Positions 1 to 8,950 are shown, numbered from the stretch's first letter. The stretch: 20,812 nt of DNA from CAYOEZ01 sp964402955 (GCA_964402955.1 CAYOEZ010000063.1:1-20812); one strand, 5' to 3'. Made by a program: numbers and translations. Notes: generated by a model not told the origin, from the letters alone.

Positions 1-330
1 CAGCGCGATCTGCACCAGATTGCTGAGCTTGAGCACAGAAGCATGGCCCTGGGCATCGAGCCGTCGCTTCACTTCACCCCACAGCACGTCCAGCTTGCCG
101 CTGGCGACTTCCTCCTCCTCTTCACTGACGGTGTGACTGACGCGGCCAACGCACGTGGCGAGCAGTTTGGCGCAGGGCGCTTGTGCGACGCTCTGCTCGC
201 CAATTGGCAGGCGCCGGCGAGCGTGATCGTGGCAGCGCTAGAACGTTCTCTCTATGACTTCATCGGCCCAACCCCGCAGTTTGATGACATGGCCGTTGTG
301 CTCGTGAAGCGAGCCGCCAACGCTCGCTGA
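1..330 (+). CDS. SpoIIE-type PP2C serine phosphatase, C-terminal part (5' end outside window)
   Basis: The reading frame is open from base 1 and ends at TGA 328-330, so only about the last 109 residues are present. The segment contains GDFLLLFTDGVTDA and later FDDMAVVLVKR. These match the two C-terminal metal-binding Asp motifs (FTDG and DDM/DDxA) of the SpoIIE/RsbU branch of PP2C phosphatases, which remove phosphate from Ser/Thr on anti-sigma antagonists or other signalling proteins. The N-terminal sensor or regulatory region is not visible. The gene lies 41 bp upstream of, and in the same direction as, a Ser/Thr kinase, which suggests an opposed kinase/phosphatase pair. The family call is firm; the substrate is unknown. 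Confidence 0.85.
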   Translation, partial: QRDLHQIAELEHRSMALGIEPSLHFTPQHVQLAAGDFLLLFTDGVTDAANARGEQFGAGRLCDALLANWQAPASVIVAALERSLYDFIGPTPQFDDMAVVLVKRAANAR

Positions 331-371
331 CAGTGTCTCAGAGTGGCGCCGCACTGCCAGAAAGGAATGCG

Positions 372-3300
372 ATGATCGGTATGCTCTTGCAGGGACGTTA
401 CCGGCTGGATGACGAGATCGGTCGCGGCGGACTGGGCGTCGTGTACCGTGGGCACGATACACTGCTCGACCGCGACGTGGCTGTCAAGGTTCTTTCTCCT
501 GCGACTCTGGCAGCAGATGCTCGTGCTCGCCTGCTGCGCGAGGCTCAGGCCGTTGCCCGGCTGCACCACCCGAACATCGTCACCGTCTTTGATGCCGGAG
601 AGTCTGCCGATACCCCCTTCATCGTGATGGAGCTGGTCGAGGGCGCATCGCTGCACGATCGCCCCCCGCATGCAATCGCAGACATTCTGGCCATCGCCGG
701 CCAGATATGCGCTGCCCTTGATCATGCACACACCCACGGCATCATCCACCGCGATCTCAAGCCAGAAAACGTCGCCTTGACGGTAGATGGTGTGGCCAAG
801 CTCATGGACTTCGGACTGGCGCGCTCTGTCGCCTCCCGTGTCACCACTGAGGGTACAATCGCGGGCACGGTATTCTACATGGCGCCCGAGCAGGCGCTGG
901 GGCAGGCCATTGACCAGCGGACGGACCTGTATGCTTTCGGCGTGATGCTGTACGAATTGGCGGCCGGGCGGCTGCCTTTCACAGGCGGCGACCCGCTGGC
1001 GATCATCTCGCAACATGTGCACGCTCCAATCGTGCCGCCCAGTGCGTACAATGTGCGCGTTCCCGCTGCGCTCGATGCGCTGATTGTGCGTCTGCTGAGC
1101 AAGCGGCCGGATGATCGGCCGCAGTCGGCGGCTGAGGTGCGACAGGCGCTGGCTGGCCTTGATACGTCCGTGGCGGTCGCCCAAGAAGTGCCCCTGCTCG
1201 AGCGCATCGGCCGCGGGCGGCTGGTGGCGCGCGAGCATGAGCTGGCTGAGATGGAGGCGATCTGGCGGCGGGCCGTGTATGGTGAGGGTCATGTGTTGCT
1301 GGTGAGCGGCGAACCGGGGGTCGGTAAGACACGCATCGTGCGTGAGCTGATGATTAGGGCGCAGGTCGGCGGCAGCAAGGTCTTCCTCGGCGCATCGTAC
1401 GCGGAAAGCGGCGCGCCGTACGCGCCCATGGCCGAGATCATCCGCCAAAGCCTTACGAGCGCGGACGGGCCGTCTCTCCTCGTCCCTGTGCTGGCTGACC
1501 TGCTGACGCTCGCTCCCGACCTGCGCGCACGCTATCCAAACGTAGCGGGCAATCCTCATCTTGATCCGCAATCCGAGCAGCAGCGGGTCTTCGAGAGCGT
1601 AGTTGCCTGGTGCTCAGCGTTGGCGGCGACGTCGCCCGTCATGTTGGTGTTCGATGACGCGCACTGGGCAGATAGCGGCACGCTCATGCTCATGCAGCAC
1701 CTGGCGCGGCGCACGCGCACCCTCCCTGTGCTCATCGTCGCCGCTTACCGCGAGGTCGAGCTTGATGAGGCGCGACCGTGGCACCAGCTTCTGATTGACC
1801 TCAACCGCGAGCGCCTGTCGACGCGGGTCAAGCTGGGGCGGATGAGCCGCGAGCAGACGCGTGATCTTCTGGCCGCCATCTTCGAGGAAGAGATCACGCA
1901 CGAGTTCCTTGATGGCATATACCATGAGACCGAGGGCAACCCGTTCTTCGTCGAAGAGGTGTGCAAAGCACTGATCGAGGAAGGCACATTATCCTTCCGC
2001 GATGGGCGCTGGCGGCGGGGCAGCATGCAAGACATCCATGTGCCGCAGAGCCTGCGCATTGCGCTCCAGATGCGAGTGGGCAAGCTCCCGCCTCAGACGC
2101 AGGAGACCCTGCGCCTGGCTGCCATTCTCGGGCGCGACTTTGACTTTGATACGCTTGTGAAGGCGAGTGACCTGGGCGAAGATGCGCTGATCGCGGCGAT
2201 GGAAGATGCCGAGCGTGCACAACTGGTTGTGGAGAAGCCGCCTGTCACATCGGGTCAGGTGTCGCTGTCCTTTGCTCATGTGCTAATGGCCTCGACGCTG
2301 CGCGAGAGCGTGAGTGGGATGCGCCGCCAGCGACTGCACCGCCGCGCTGCCGCCGCCGTTGAGGCTACCCATCCCGGTGATGTCGAGGCCCTGGCCTACC
2401 ACTTCCACCAAGCCGGCGACGCCGAGCGCGCCAGGACATTCTACACGCGAGCAGGCGATCGCAGCCTCGCAATCTACGCCTATCGCGAAGCGGAGCAGAG
2501 CTATCGCGCTGCGCTTGAATTGGGCGGAGAGCCTGACGAACGGGCGCACGTTCTCTCCGGCCTGGGGGAAGCACTTTTCCGGCAAGGACGGCTCGAGGAC
2601 TCCATTGCCTGCTGGCGCGACGCGATCAGTCTGTACACGACATTGGCGGACTATGACGCCGTGGCCAGGCTGTACGCACGCCTGGCTTACACGGCCTGGG
2701 ATGCGGGCAGAACGGCGGAGGGCGTCGAGGTTGCCCTAGAAGGCCTAGCTGCCGTTGCCGGGCAGGCCGAGACAGCGGATGTTGGCTTGCTGCTAAATGA
2801 AGCCGCGCGCGTCAGCTGGCTCGGCGGCAGGCCGGCTGAGGCTCGCCAATTCGGTGAGAAAGCTCTCCTCGTCGCTGAACAAACAAACAACGCAGAGCTA
2901 AAGGCGCAGGCATTGTCTACCATGGGGCTCGTGTTATGGAACGAAGGGCGCTACGTGGAGGCGATCGAAGCCGGAAGGCAAGCGGTGCAGGTCGCGGAAG
3001 CGGCGGGCCTACTCTTGACGGCATGCCGCGCCAATAACAACCTGGGTGTACAACTGGGTGACTGGTTGGGCGACACCAGAGGAGCGCTCGATTGCCAGCG
3101 GCATGCGGCCGACCTGGCGCACCGCGCCCGCGTGCCGGCGCGAGAGGCCTTCCAGTTGTCCAATGTGATTGTGCTGACATTTGATCTGGGCGACCTGGCA
3201 CAGATGGAACAATTGCTGCCAACGCTGCAAGCGTTGGTTCAGTCTCTGGTGGACACCGGCCAGGCGGGCCTCCAACTAGGCTTCTGCGAAATGCTTCTGA

Positions 3301-3908
3301 GCCATCTTCGCGGCCAGTTGGATGAGACAGAGCGTCTGACGCGAGAGGCCGTTGCCTTCGCGTCGCGCCATGGCAACGCGTATCACTTGGGCGCAACCAC
3401 ATCCTACCTGGCGGAGCAGTTGATTGAGAAGGGAGAGCCGGCTGAGGCCGAATCGCTCGTGGCGGGCATCCTCAAGCTTGCCGATGCTTTCGGCGGCGGC
3501 CTTCAGCCGCGCTGTCTACTGGCCGTTGCCTGCTCCCGCCAGGGACGCTCTGAAGAGGCAAGACAGTGGCTCGACCAGGCGCGTAAGCTGGCGGTAGTGC
3601 GTGTGATACCCCTTGATCGTTGCTACCTGCTGCGCGCCGAGGCAGCCCTGGCGGTGTGCGAGAAAGACTGGGCGGCATGTTTCGCTGGCTTTGCAGGTCT
3701 GTCTGATGCACTAGACGGCCTGGAGATGCGCGTCCGCCGCGCCTACGCGCTGCAAGAGTGGGCGGACGCATACCTGGCGCGCGGGGAAGCAGGCGACCGC
3801 GACCAGGCGCGGGAGCTGCTGCAGCAGTCGCTGGCGCTGCACGAGGAGATAGGCTCCACGGGCTACATCGCCCGCCTGCGCGAGCGGCTGGCGGCGCTTG
3901 GCGGCTGA
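372..3908 (+). CDS. Serine/threonine protein kinase fused to AAA-type ATPase and TPR region
   Basis: A 1178-residue cytoplasmic signalling protein. The N-terminal Hanks kinase domain (about 1-270) shows GRGGLGVVY (17-25), VAVK with Lys39, HRDLKPEN (126-133) and DFG (146-148), so it should be active. A linker leads to an ATPase module with Walker A GEPGVGKT (313-320) and Walker B MLVFDDAHWAD (Asp428/Asp429), as in the PknK/MalT/LAL group of STAND-like ATPases. The C-terminal half (about 650-1178) is helical, Ala/Leu/Arg rich and TPR-like, probably a protein-binding scaffold. There is no C-terminal LuxR helix-turn-helix, so it is not a classical LAL regulator. I chose ATG 372 because AGGA at 363-366 is well spaced and the protein then begins MIGMLLQGRYRL, usual for such kinases; GTG 333 is in frame but has no ribosome site. 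The neighbour upstream is a PP2C phosphatase. The input signal and targets are unknown. Confidence 0.93.
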   Translation: MIGMLLQGRYRLDDEIGRGGLGVVYRGHDTLLDRDVAVKVLSPATLAADARARLLREAQAVARLHHPNIVTVFDAGESADTPFIVMELVEGASLHDRPPHAIADILAIAGQICAALDHAHTHGIIHRDLKPENVALTVDGVAKLMDFGLARSVASRVTTEGTIAGTVFYMAPEQALGQAIDQRTDLYAFGVMLYELAAGRLPFTGGDPLAIISQHVHAPIVPPSAYNVRVPAALDALIVRLLSKRPDDRPQSAAEVRQALAGLDTSVAVAQEVPLLERIGRGRLVAREHELAEMEAIWRRAVYGEGHVLLVSGEPGVGKTRIVRELMIRAQVGGSKVFLGASYAESGAPYAPMAEIIRQSLTSADGPSLLVPVLADLLTLAPDLRARYPNVAGNPHLDPQSEQQRVFESVVAWCSALAATSPVMLVFDDAHWADSGTLMLMQHLARRTRTLPVLIVAAYREVELDEARPWHQLLIDLNRERLSTRVKLGRMSREQTRDLLAAIFEEEITHEFLDGIYHETEGNPFFVEEVCKALIEEGTLSFRDGRWRRGSMQDIHVPQSLRIALQMRVGKLPPQTQETLRLAAILGRDFDFDTLVKASDLGEDALIAAMEDAERAQLVVEKPPVTSGQVSLSFAHVLMASTLRESVSGMRRQRLHRRAAAAVEATHPGDVEALAYHFHQAGDAERARTFYTRAGDRSLAIYAYREAEQSYRAALELGGEPDERAHVLSGLGEALFRQGRLEDSIACWRDAISLYTTLADYDAVARLYARLAYTAWDAGRTAEGVEVALEGLAAVAGQAETADVGLLLNEAARVSWLGGRPAEARQFGEKALLVAEQTNNAELKAQALSTMGLVLWNEGRYVEAIEAGRQAVQVAEAAGLLLTACRANNNLGVQLGDWLGDTRGALDCQRHAADLAHRARVPAREAFQLSNVIVLTFDLGDLAQMEQLLPTLQALVQSLVDTGQAGLQLGFCEMLLSHLRGQLDETERLTREAVAFASRHGNAYHLGATTSYLAEQLIEKGEPAEAESLVAGILKLADAFGGGLQPRCLLAVACSRQGRSEEARQWLDQARKLAVVRVIPLDRCYLLRAEAALAVCEKDWAACFAGFAGLSDALDGLEMRVRRAYALQEWADAYLARGEAGDRDQARELLQQSLALHEEIGSTGYIARLRERLAALGG

Positions 3909-3922
3909 CGTCTTTCGGCTTC

Positions 3923-3952
3923 TTGCCGCGTGTCGCCGTCATGTGCTATAAT
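3923..3952 (+). promoter_or_regulatory. Sigma-70 type promoter of cysS
   Basis: TTGCCG (3923-3928), an 18-nt spacer and a perfect TATAAT (3947-3952) sit just after the kinase stop. The predicted start near 3959 gives a short leader with GGAGGGAAG (3971-3979) ahead of ATG 3984. This separates cysS from the signalling genes upstream. I see no clear intrinsic terminator between them. Confidence 0.75.
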
Positions 3953-3983
3953 GCGATTGGATTTGATTGTGGAGGGAAGTTTC

Positions 3984-5423
3984 ATGGCATTGAGAGTGCA
4001 TAATGTCCTGACGCGGCGCAAGGAAGAGTTTGTTCCACTGGCGCCCGGGCGTGTCAATATGTATGTCTGCGGCCCGACTGTGTACGACTACCCGCATGTC
4101 GGTCACGGCAAGCTCTATGTTTCGATGGACGTGGTGGTGCGCTACCTGCGCTTTTCCGGCCTCGATGTGCGCTACGTGCAGAACATCACTGATGTTGGCC
4201 ATTTGCTGGACAGCGGCGAAGACCGTATCATGCGCGGCGCGCTGCGCGAGCGCAAAGAACCGATGGCGATCGTCGAGAAATACACCCGCGAATACTTCGC
4301 CGCCATGGATGCGTTGGGGGTGGTACGGCCCGACATTTCGCCGCGTGCCAGCGGGCACGTCATCGAGCAGATTGAGCTGACGAAGAGGCTGATTGCGAGC
4401 GGCCATGCCTATGAGGCCAACCGCTCGGTCTATTTCGCTGTCAGCTCCTGGCCGCAGTATGGCAAGCTGTCGGGGCGGAAGGTTGAAGAGCAGGAATCCG
4501 GCGTACGCATGGACGTGCGGGACGAAAAACGCCATCCCGCCGATTTCGCACTCTGGAAGAAGGCCGAGCCGGAGCATATTTTGCGCTGGCCATCGCCCTG
4601 GGGTGAAGGATTCCCCGGCTGGCACATCGAGTGCTCTGCGATGGCTATGAAGTATCTGGGCGAGTCGTTCGACATCCACGGCGGCGGTCTGGAAAACATG
4701 TTCCCGCACAACGAGTGCGAGATTGCACAGAGCGAGGCCTTGACGGGCAAGCCATTTGCCAATTACTGGCTGCTGACCGGCAGCCTGACGATAGACGGCG
4801 TCAAGATGTCCAAGTCGCTGGGCAATTCGATTACGGTGATGAAGGCGTTGCAGCGCTGGCGGCCGGAGCAAATTCGCCTGTTTATCTTGAGCAGCCACTA
4901 CTCATCGCCTGTTGACATCACCGATGACGCCCTGGCGGCGGCTGGCGAGGGTGCAAGCCGGCTGAATGAAGCTGTGCGCGCCGTGGCCAACCGACGCAAA
5001 GATGCGGCCGAGGGCGACGTTTCCGCCGCCTGGCTCGACAAGCTCAACCAGTATCGCAGCCGCTTTGTCGAGTCGATGGACGATGACTTCAATGCTCCCA
5101 TTGCGATCAGCGTCATGTTCGACCTTGTCAAGGAATCGAATGCGCTCGCCAACGGCGCAGCCGCCGTGACGGTCGGGACGCTGCAGGCGATAGAGGATCA
5201 ATACCGGGCGCTGGCCGGCGATGTGCTCGGCCTGTTGCCCGACGAAAGCAAGCAGCAGCAGGGGCTGGACGTGGGACCGTTTGTGGAGTTGCTCATCCAG
5301 ATGCGTAAGGATATGCGTGCGAGCAAGCAGTATGCCCAGGCCGACCAGATTCGTGACCATCTACTGGCGCTGGGCATCGTCCTTGAAGACGGTGCGCGCG
5401 GCACAACGTGGAAGAGACGGTAG
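3984..5423 (+). CDS. cysS: Cysteine--tRNA ligase
   Basis: A 479-residue class I aminoacyl-tRNA synthetase that charges tRNA-Cys with cysteine in the cytoplasm. The HIGH-type motif reads HVGH (38-41) after CGPTVYDYP, and KMSKS is at 274-278. The zinc ligands known from E. coli CysRS (Cys, Cys, His, Glu) align with Cys29, Cys217 (WHIEC), His242 and Glu246 (PHNECE). Length is normal for the family and the C-terminal helical anticodon-stem region is present. The frame is open further upstream, but ATG 3984 follows a strong GGAGGG ribosome site and gives the usual N-terminus, whereas the upstream start would lie before the predicted transcription start. It has its own promoter and is followed by sucD after 77 nt. 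Confidence 0.97.
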   Translation: MALRVHNVLTRRKEEFVPLAPGRVNMYVCGPTVYDYPHVGHGKLYVSMDVVVRYLRFSGLDVRYVQNITDVGHLLDSGEDRIMRGALRERKEPMAIVEKYTREYFAAMDALGVVRPDISPRASGHVIEQIELTKRLIASGHAYEANRSVYFAVSSWPQYGKLSGRKVEEQESGVRMDVRDEKRHPADFALWKKAEPEHILRWPSPWGEGFPGWHIECSAMAMKYLGESFDIHGGGLENMFPHNECEIAQSEALTGKPFANYWLLTGSLTIDGVKMSKSLGNSITVMKALQRWRPEQIRLFILSSHYSSPVDITDDALAAAGEGASRLNEAVRAVANRRKDAAEGDVSAAWLDKLNQYRSRFVESMDDDFNAPIAISVMFDLVKESNALANGAAAVTVGTLQAIEDQYRALAGDVLGLLPDESKQQQGLDVGPFVELLIQMRKDMRASKQYAQADQIRDHLLALGIVLEDGARGTTWKRR

Positions 5424-5500
5424 CGCGCCATAGACGTGCGGCGTTTCTAGAACTTTGGACGTCTTTACTGTGGCGATGACCTCACCGTGGAGGATATGAC

Positions 5501-6373
5501 GTGAGCATTCTTGTCGACAAGAATACCAGGCTGCTTGTGCAGGGTATCACCGGGCGCGAGGGTGAGTTTCACACCCGGCAAATGATCGAGTATGGGACGA
5601 ACGTGGTCGGCGGTATGACGCCCGGTCGTGGCGGCAGTACGATTCTCGGTGTGCCGGTGTTCAACACCGTGCGCGATGCTGTCGATGCGACGCACGCCAA
5701 CGCCAGCATCATCTACGTGCCTGCTGCTTTTGCCGCCGATTCGATTCTGGAAGCCGCCGACGCCGGGCTACCGCTGGTCGTGTGTATCACAGAAGGGATA
5801 CCCACCCTCGATATGGTCAAGGTCTATGCCTATCTCAAGCAAGTGGGAACGCGCCTGATCGGTCCCAACTGTCCTGGCCTGCTCACGCCCGGCGAGGCCA
5901 AAGTCGGTATCATGCCGGGGCACATCGCCACGAAAGGACCTGTCGGCGTTGTTTCCCGCAGCGGCACACTGACGTACGAGGTGGTGTGGGAGTTGACGAG
6001 CCGCGGAATCGGCCAGACAACCTGTATCGGTATCGGCGGCGACCCAATTATCGGCACCAGCTTCGTCGATGTCTTGCGCCTCTTCCAGGGCGATACTGAG
6101 ACAAAGGCCATCGTGATGATCGGCGAGATCGGCGGCAGCGACGAGGAACAGGCCGCTGCGTTCATAAAGTCAGCCGTCACGAAGCCCGTCGTGTCGTTCA
6201 TCGCCGGGCGCACGGCGCCCGAGGGCAAACGGATGGGCCACGCTGGCGCGATCATATCCGGGGGTAAGGGCACGGCTGCCGAAAAGGTGGCGGCGTTGGA
6301 AGCGGTGGGGGCCAAGGTGGCGCGCAGCCCGCAGGAGATCGGCGCCTTGGTCGCCGCTGTCATCGGTGTGTAG
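5501..6373 (+). CDS. sucD: Succinate--CoA ligase (succinyl-CoA synthetase), alpha subunit
   Basis: A 290-residue subunit, the normal length, of the TCA-cycle enzyme that interconverts succinyl-CoA and succinate with ATP or GTP formation. It carries the CoA-binding N-terminus (LLVQGITGREGEFHT), VGGMTPGRGG, the GPNCPG loop, SRSGTLTYE, and the phosphohistidine motif MGHAGAI with His247. The start is GTG 5501, preceded by GGAGG (5489-5493) at 7 nt. No beta-subunit gene (sucC) lies on either side: the upstream neighbour is cysS and the downstream one is cca. The partner subunit must therefore be encoded elsewhere. A related acyl-CoA ligase alpha subunit is possible, but similarity to SucD appears high throughout. 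Confidence 0.95.
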   Translation: MSILVDKNTRLLVQGITGREGEFHTRQMIEYGTNVVGGMTPGRGGSTILGVPVFNTVRDAVDATHANASIIYVPAAFAADSILEAADAGLPLVVCITEGIPTLDMVKVYAYLKQVGTRLIGPNCPGLLTPGEAKVGIMPGHIATKGPVGVVSRSGTLTYEVVWELTSRGIGQTTCIGIGGDPIIGTSFVDVLRLFQGDTETKAIVMIGEIGGSDEEQAAAFIKSAVTKPVVSFIAGRTAPEGKRMGHAGAIISGGKGTAAEKVAALEAVGAKVARSPQEIGALVAAVIGV

Positions 6374-6411
6374 CCGTCCGCGAATGCGGGTGAGCGTGCT
6401 GTGAGGAAGCG

Positions 6412-6440
6412 GGCCCCGGGTATCCCGGGGCCTTTTCTAT
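6412..6440 (+). terminator. Rho-independent terminator after sucD
   Basis: A perfect 9-bp stem GGCCCCGGG (6412-6420) / CCCGGGGCC (6424-6432) with a TAT loop is followed directly by TTTTCTAT. It lies 38 nt after the sucD stop and only 11 nt ahead of the cca ATG. Confidence 0.85.
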
Positions 6441-6443
6441 CTT

Positions 6444-7928
6444 ATGCACAATACATTTCTGGATCAGGTCACGTCCTTCCTTGCCGGTCGTGGGGTGGAG
6501 GCTTACCTCGTCGGCGGCTATGTGCGCGACCTTCTGCTGGGCAGGCAGAGCAACGACATCGACATCGCTGTCTGCGGCGACGCCGTTGCCCTGGCGCGCC
6601 AGATGGCTGATGATCTGCATGGGCACTTCGTGCTGTTGGACGCTGAGAACAGCATTGCCCGCGTGGTCTCCGCGGATGGGCACGACTACGCCGACCTGAG
6701 CCGCTTGCGTGGGACGCTGGCGGCGGACCTGGCGGCGCGCGACTTCACCTTCAATGCGCTGGCGCTGCCTCTGGGGTCGACGAACACGCGTGACGTCGTC
6801 GATCTATGCGGAGGGGTGAGCGATCTGCGGGCGCAGCGTGTGCGCGCTTTCAGCGAGGGTGCCTTCCGCGATGATCCGCTGCGCCTGGCGCGGGCAGTGC
6901 GCTTTGCAGCGCAGTTCGGCTGGACGATCGAGCCGGGCACGGCCGCGCTGGTGCGCCGTGATGCGAGCTTGCTGGCGCGCCCCTCAGGCGAGCGCGTGCG
7001 CGATGAGTTTGTCAAAATCCTCGCCGCTGCGGGTGCATGGCGCAACCTGCACCTGCTCGACGACCTGGGACTGCTGGCGGTGATACTACCGGAGCTCGAC
7101 GCACTGCGCGGCGTCAGACAGCCTGCGCAGCACTTCTATGATGTTTTCGACCACACGCTGGCCGTGGTCGATGCCATCGAGGAAACCCTGATTGCTTGTG
7201 ATGTGGCCACCATCGGCAAGCGCCCGGCCGGGCCGCGCCACTTGCCCCTGCCGGGGCGGGTGCTGGGCGCGGCGGCTGCGCCAGTGCGCGCCCATCTGGC
7301 CGAGGTCGTTTCGGCAGACCGCACGCGCATTGTCACCTTGAAGCTGGCTGCCCTCTTTCACGACATCGCCAAGCCACAGGCGCGCACGGTGGATGAGCAG
7401 GGGGAAACGCATTTCTACAACCATCCCCTGCTGGCGCTGCCAATTGTCGAGGACGTGCTGCGCCGACTGCGCTTTTCGGTGCGTGAGATGCAGATTGTCT
7501 CGGTGATGGTGGCGAATCACATGCGGCCGGCGCAAATCGCCGCCGAACCGGATGTGACGAAGAAGGCGATCTATCGCTATTTCAGGGATACCGGCGCCGA
7601 AGGGGTCGATACGCTGCTGCTGTCGCTGGCCGATCACGTGGGGGCGCGCGGGCCGAAACTGGACCCGTCGTCGTGGTGGCGCCACGCTCAGTTCACGCGT
7701 TTGCTGCTGGAGTACGAGCAGGGCGGCGCTCAGGATGTGATCAACTTGCCCCGGCTGATAACGGGCAAGGAGGTCATGAAGGCGTTCGACCTGCCGCCCG
7801 GCCCGCGCATCGGTGAGCTTCTGGAAGATGTGCGTGAGGCGCAGGTGGCCGGTGAGGTGCAGACGCGCGCCGCAGCGCTCGACCTGGTGCGTAGGCGGTT
7901 GGAGGAACACCCGCCAAGAAACCCTTAG
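6444..7928 (+). CDS. cca: CCA tRNA nucleotidyltransferase / poly(A) polymerase family with HD domain
   Basis: A 494-residue class II nucleotidyltransferase that builds or repairs the 3' CCA of tRNA, or adds poly(A) in some relatives. The head domain shows LVGGYVRDLLLG (22-33) and the metal-binding DID (Asp38/Asp40), then ARDFTFNALAL. After the RNA-binding helices comes an HD phosphohydrolase domain, LAALFHDIAKP, with His306-Asp307. A class II enzyme with an HD domain fits a full CCA-adding enzyme, but CC-adding or A-adding specialisation cannot be read with confidence. ATG 6444 gives a normal N-terminus, about 20 residues before the GG motif. There is no Shine-Dalgarno sequence, and the sucD terminator hairpin ends 11 nt before it. 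The stop codon lies in the loop of the 7906-7946 hairpin. Confidence 0.93.
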   Translation: MHNTFLDQVTSFLAGRGVEAYLVGGYVRDLLLGRQSNDIDIAVCGDAVALARQMADDLHGHFVLLDAENSIARVVSADGHDYADLSRLRGTLAADLAARDFTFNALALPLGSTNTRDVVDLCGGVSDLRAQRVRAFSEGAFRDDPLRLARAVRFAAQFGWTIEPGTAALVRRDASLLARPSGERVRDEFVKILAAAGAWRNLHLLDDLGLLAVILPELDALRGVRQPAQHFYDVFDHTLAVVDAIEETLIACDVATIGKRPAGPRHLPLPGRVLGAAAAPVRAHLAEVVSADRTRIVTLKLAALFHDIAKPQARTVDEQGETHFYNHPLLALPIVEDVLRRLRFSVREMQIVSVMVANHMRPAQIAAEPDVTKKAIYRYFRDTGAEGVDTLLLSLADHVGARGPKLDPSSWWRHAQFTRLLLEYEQGGAQDVINLPRLITGKEVMKAFDLPPGPRIGELLEDVREAQVAGEVQTRAAALDLVRRRLEEHPPRNP

Positions 7929-7946
7929 GGTTTCTTGGCGGGTGTT
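7906..7946. terminator. 19-bp perfect hairpin between convergent cca and fmt (probable bidirectional terminator)
   Basis: The left arm AACACCCGCCAAGAAACCC (7906-7924) is an exact inverted match to 7928-7946, with a 3-nt TTA loop. The cca stop codon TAG (7926-7928) lies at the loop, and the fmt stop (7950) is only 4 nt beyond the right arm. Neither strand has a good T-run afterwards. Bidirectional termination or 3'-end protection of both mRNAs is an inference from stem length and position. Confidence 0.65.
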
Positions 7947-7949
7947 CGC

Positions 7950-8891
7950 CTATCCCAAGCGGGCGCCGATGAAATCGCGTTGGCCGCGCACGAACTCGGC
8001 GGTAGGAATGGCGCGTCGGCCTTCGAGCTGAGTTATGACGAGAAGGAGCAGCCCGTCGGTTGTTGCGACGGCAGGCCCGTCCGGCGTGCTAACAACAGTC
8101 CCGTGCGGCGCCGTCGTCTGCCGGGCCAGGGCGCGCGCGCTGACAATCTTGAGCAACTTGCCGTTCCACGACGTGAACGCTCCGGGCCAGGGTGCATAGG
8201 CGCGCACGGCGCGGGCCAGAACGTCGGCCGGTTGGTTCCACTCCATGCGTCCGCCTTCCTTGCGTATGGGCTTGCACAGCGTGGCGAGCGTGTTGTCTTG
8301 TGGCACAGGGATGATCTCGCCAGCCGCCCAACGCGGTAGTGTTTCACTAAGCAGTTGTGCGCCCAGTTCGGCCAGCCGCTCCGTGAGCGAGCCGGTTGTA
8401 TCATCGGGGCGGATGGGGAGCGACGCCCGCGCGAGCATGTCGCCCGTATCCATACCTTCGTCCAGACGCATGATGGTGACGCCTGTCTCGTGATCGCCCG
8501 CTAGAATGGCAGCGCTGATTGGCGCGGCCCCACGCCAGCGTGGCAAGAGCGATGCGTGTACGTTGAGCGTGCCCAATGGCGGAATATCAAGTACGCTGCG
8601 AGGGAGAAGCTGTCCAAAGGCGGCGACAATCTGTACGTCGGCCTGTAGATCGCGCAGCGCCGACGCAGTTGCGGGATGTCGCACGCGCTCAGGTTGCAGC
8701 ACCGTGAGACCGTGTTCGAGCGCCAGCCGCTTCACTGGAGAGATGGCAAGCTCGCGCCCGCGTCCCGCAGGAGCGTCGGGCTGGGTTACGACGGCGGCGA
8801 CGGAGTAGGCGTCGCTGTCGAGTAGTCGTTGCAGCGTTGGTACGGCAAATGCCGGCGTACCCATGAAGATAACGCGCAGTGATGGAGGCAT
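7950..8891 (-). CDS. fmt: Methionyl-tRNA formyltransferase
   Basis: A 313-residue cytoplasmic enzyme that formylates initiator Met-tRNA using 10-formyl-tetrahydrofolate. The N-terminal Rossmann region reads RVIFMGTPAFAVP. The formyltransferase core has NVHASLLPRWRGAAPI with catalytic Asn110 and His112, and GMDTGD with Asp148, matching the known Asn-His-Asp triad. The C-terminal oligonucleotide-binding domain (from about residue 210) is present. Length is normal. No def (peptide deformylase) gene, a common neighbour, is seen. The ribosome site is weak: AGGAAAG lies about 10 nt upstream of the ATG. It is last in the minus-strand block and converges on cca. Confidence 0.96.
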   Translation of the reverse strand: MPPSLRVIFMGTPAFAVPTLQRLLDSDAYSVAAVVTQPDAPAGRGRELAISPVKRLALEHGLTVLQPERVRHPATASALRDLQADVQIVAAFGQLLPRSVLDIPPLGTLNVHASLLPRWRGAAPISAAILAGDHETGVTIMRLDEGMDTGDMLARASLPIRPDDTTGSLTERLAELGAQLLSETLPRWAAGEIIPVPQDNTLATLCKPIRKEGGRMEWNQPADVLARAVRAYAPWPGAFTSWNGKLLKIVSARALARQTTAPHGTVVSTPDGPAVATTDGLLLLVITQLEGRRAIPTAEFVRGQRDFIGARLG

Positions 8892-8950
8892 CGTTCCACT
8901 CTTTCCTGGTCGTCATGCGCCGTGGCGCACACTACGGATGAAAGCCACCT

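Noticed and set aside
252..1571. Long open frame (439 codons) antisense to the kinase
   Set aside because: It lies opposite a clear kinase domain, its translation is Arg/His/Gln-rich without motifs, and GC-rich codon bias alone produces such frames.
3939..4898. 319-codon open frame antisense to cysS
   Set aside because: It covers conserved CysRS motifs on the other strand and has no recognisable domain.
7906..7946. Insertion-element end or attachment site
   Set aside because: No transposase or integrase and no target duplication are visible. The position between two convergent stops fits a terminator better.
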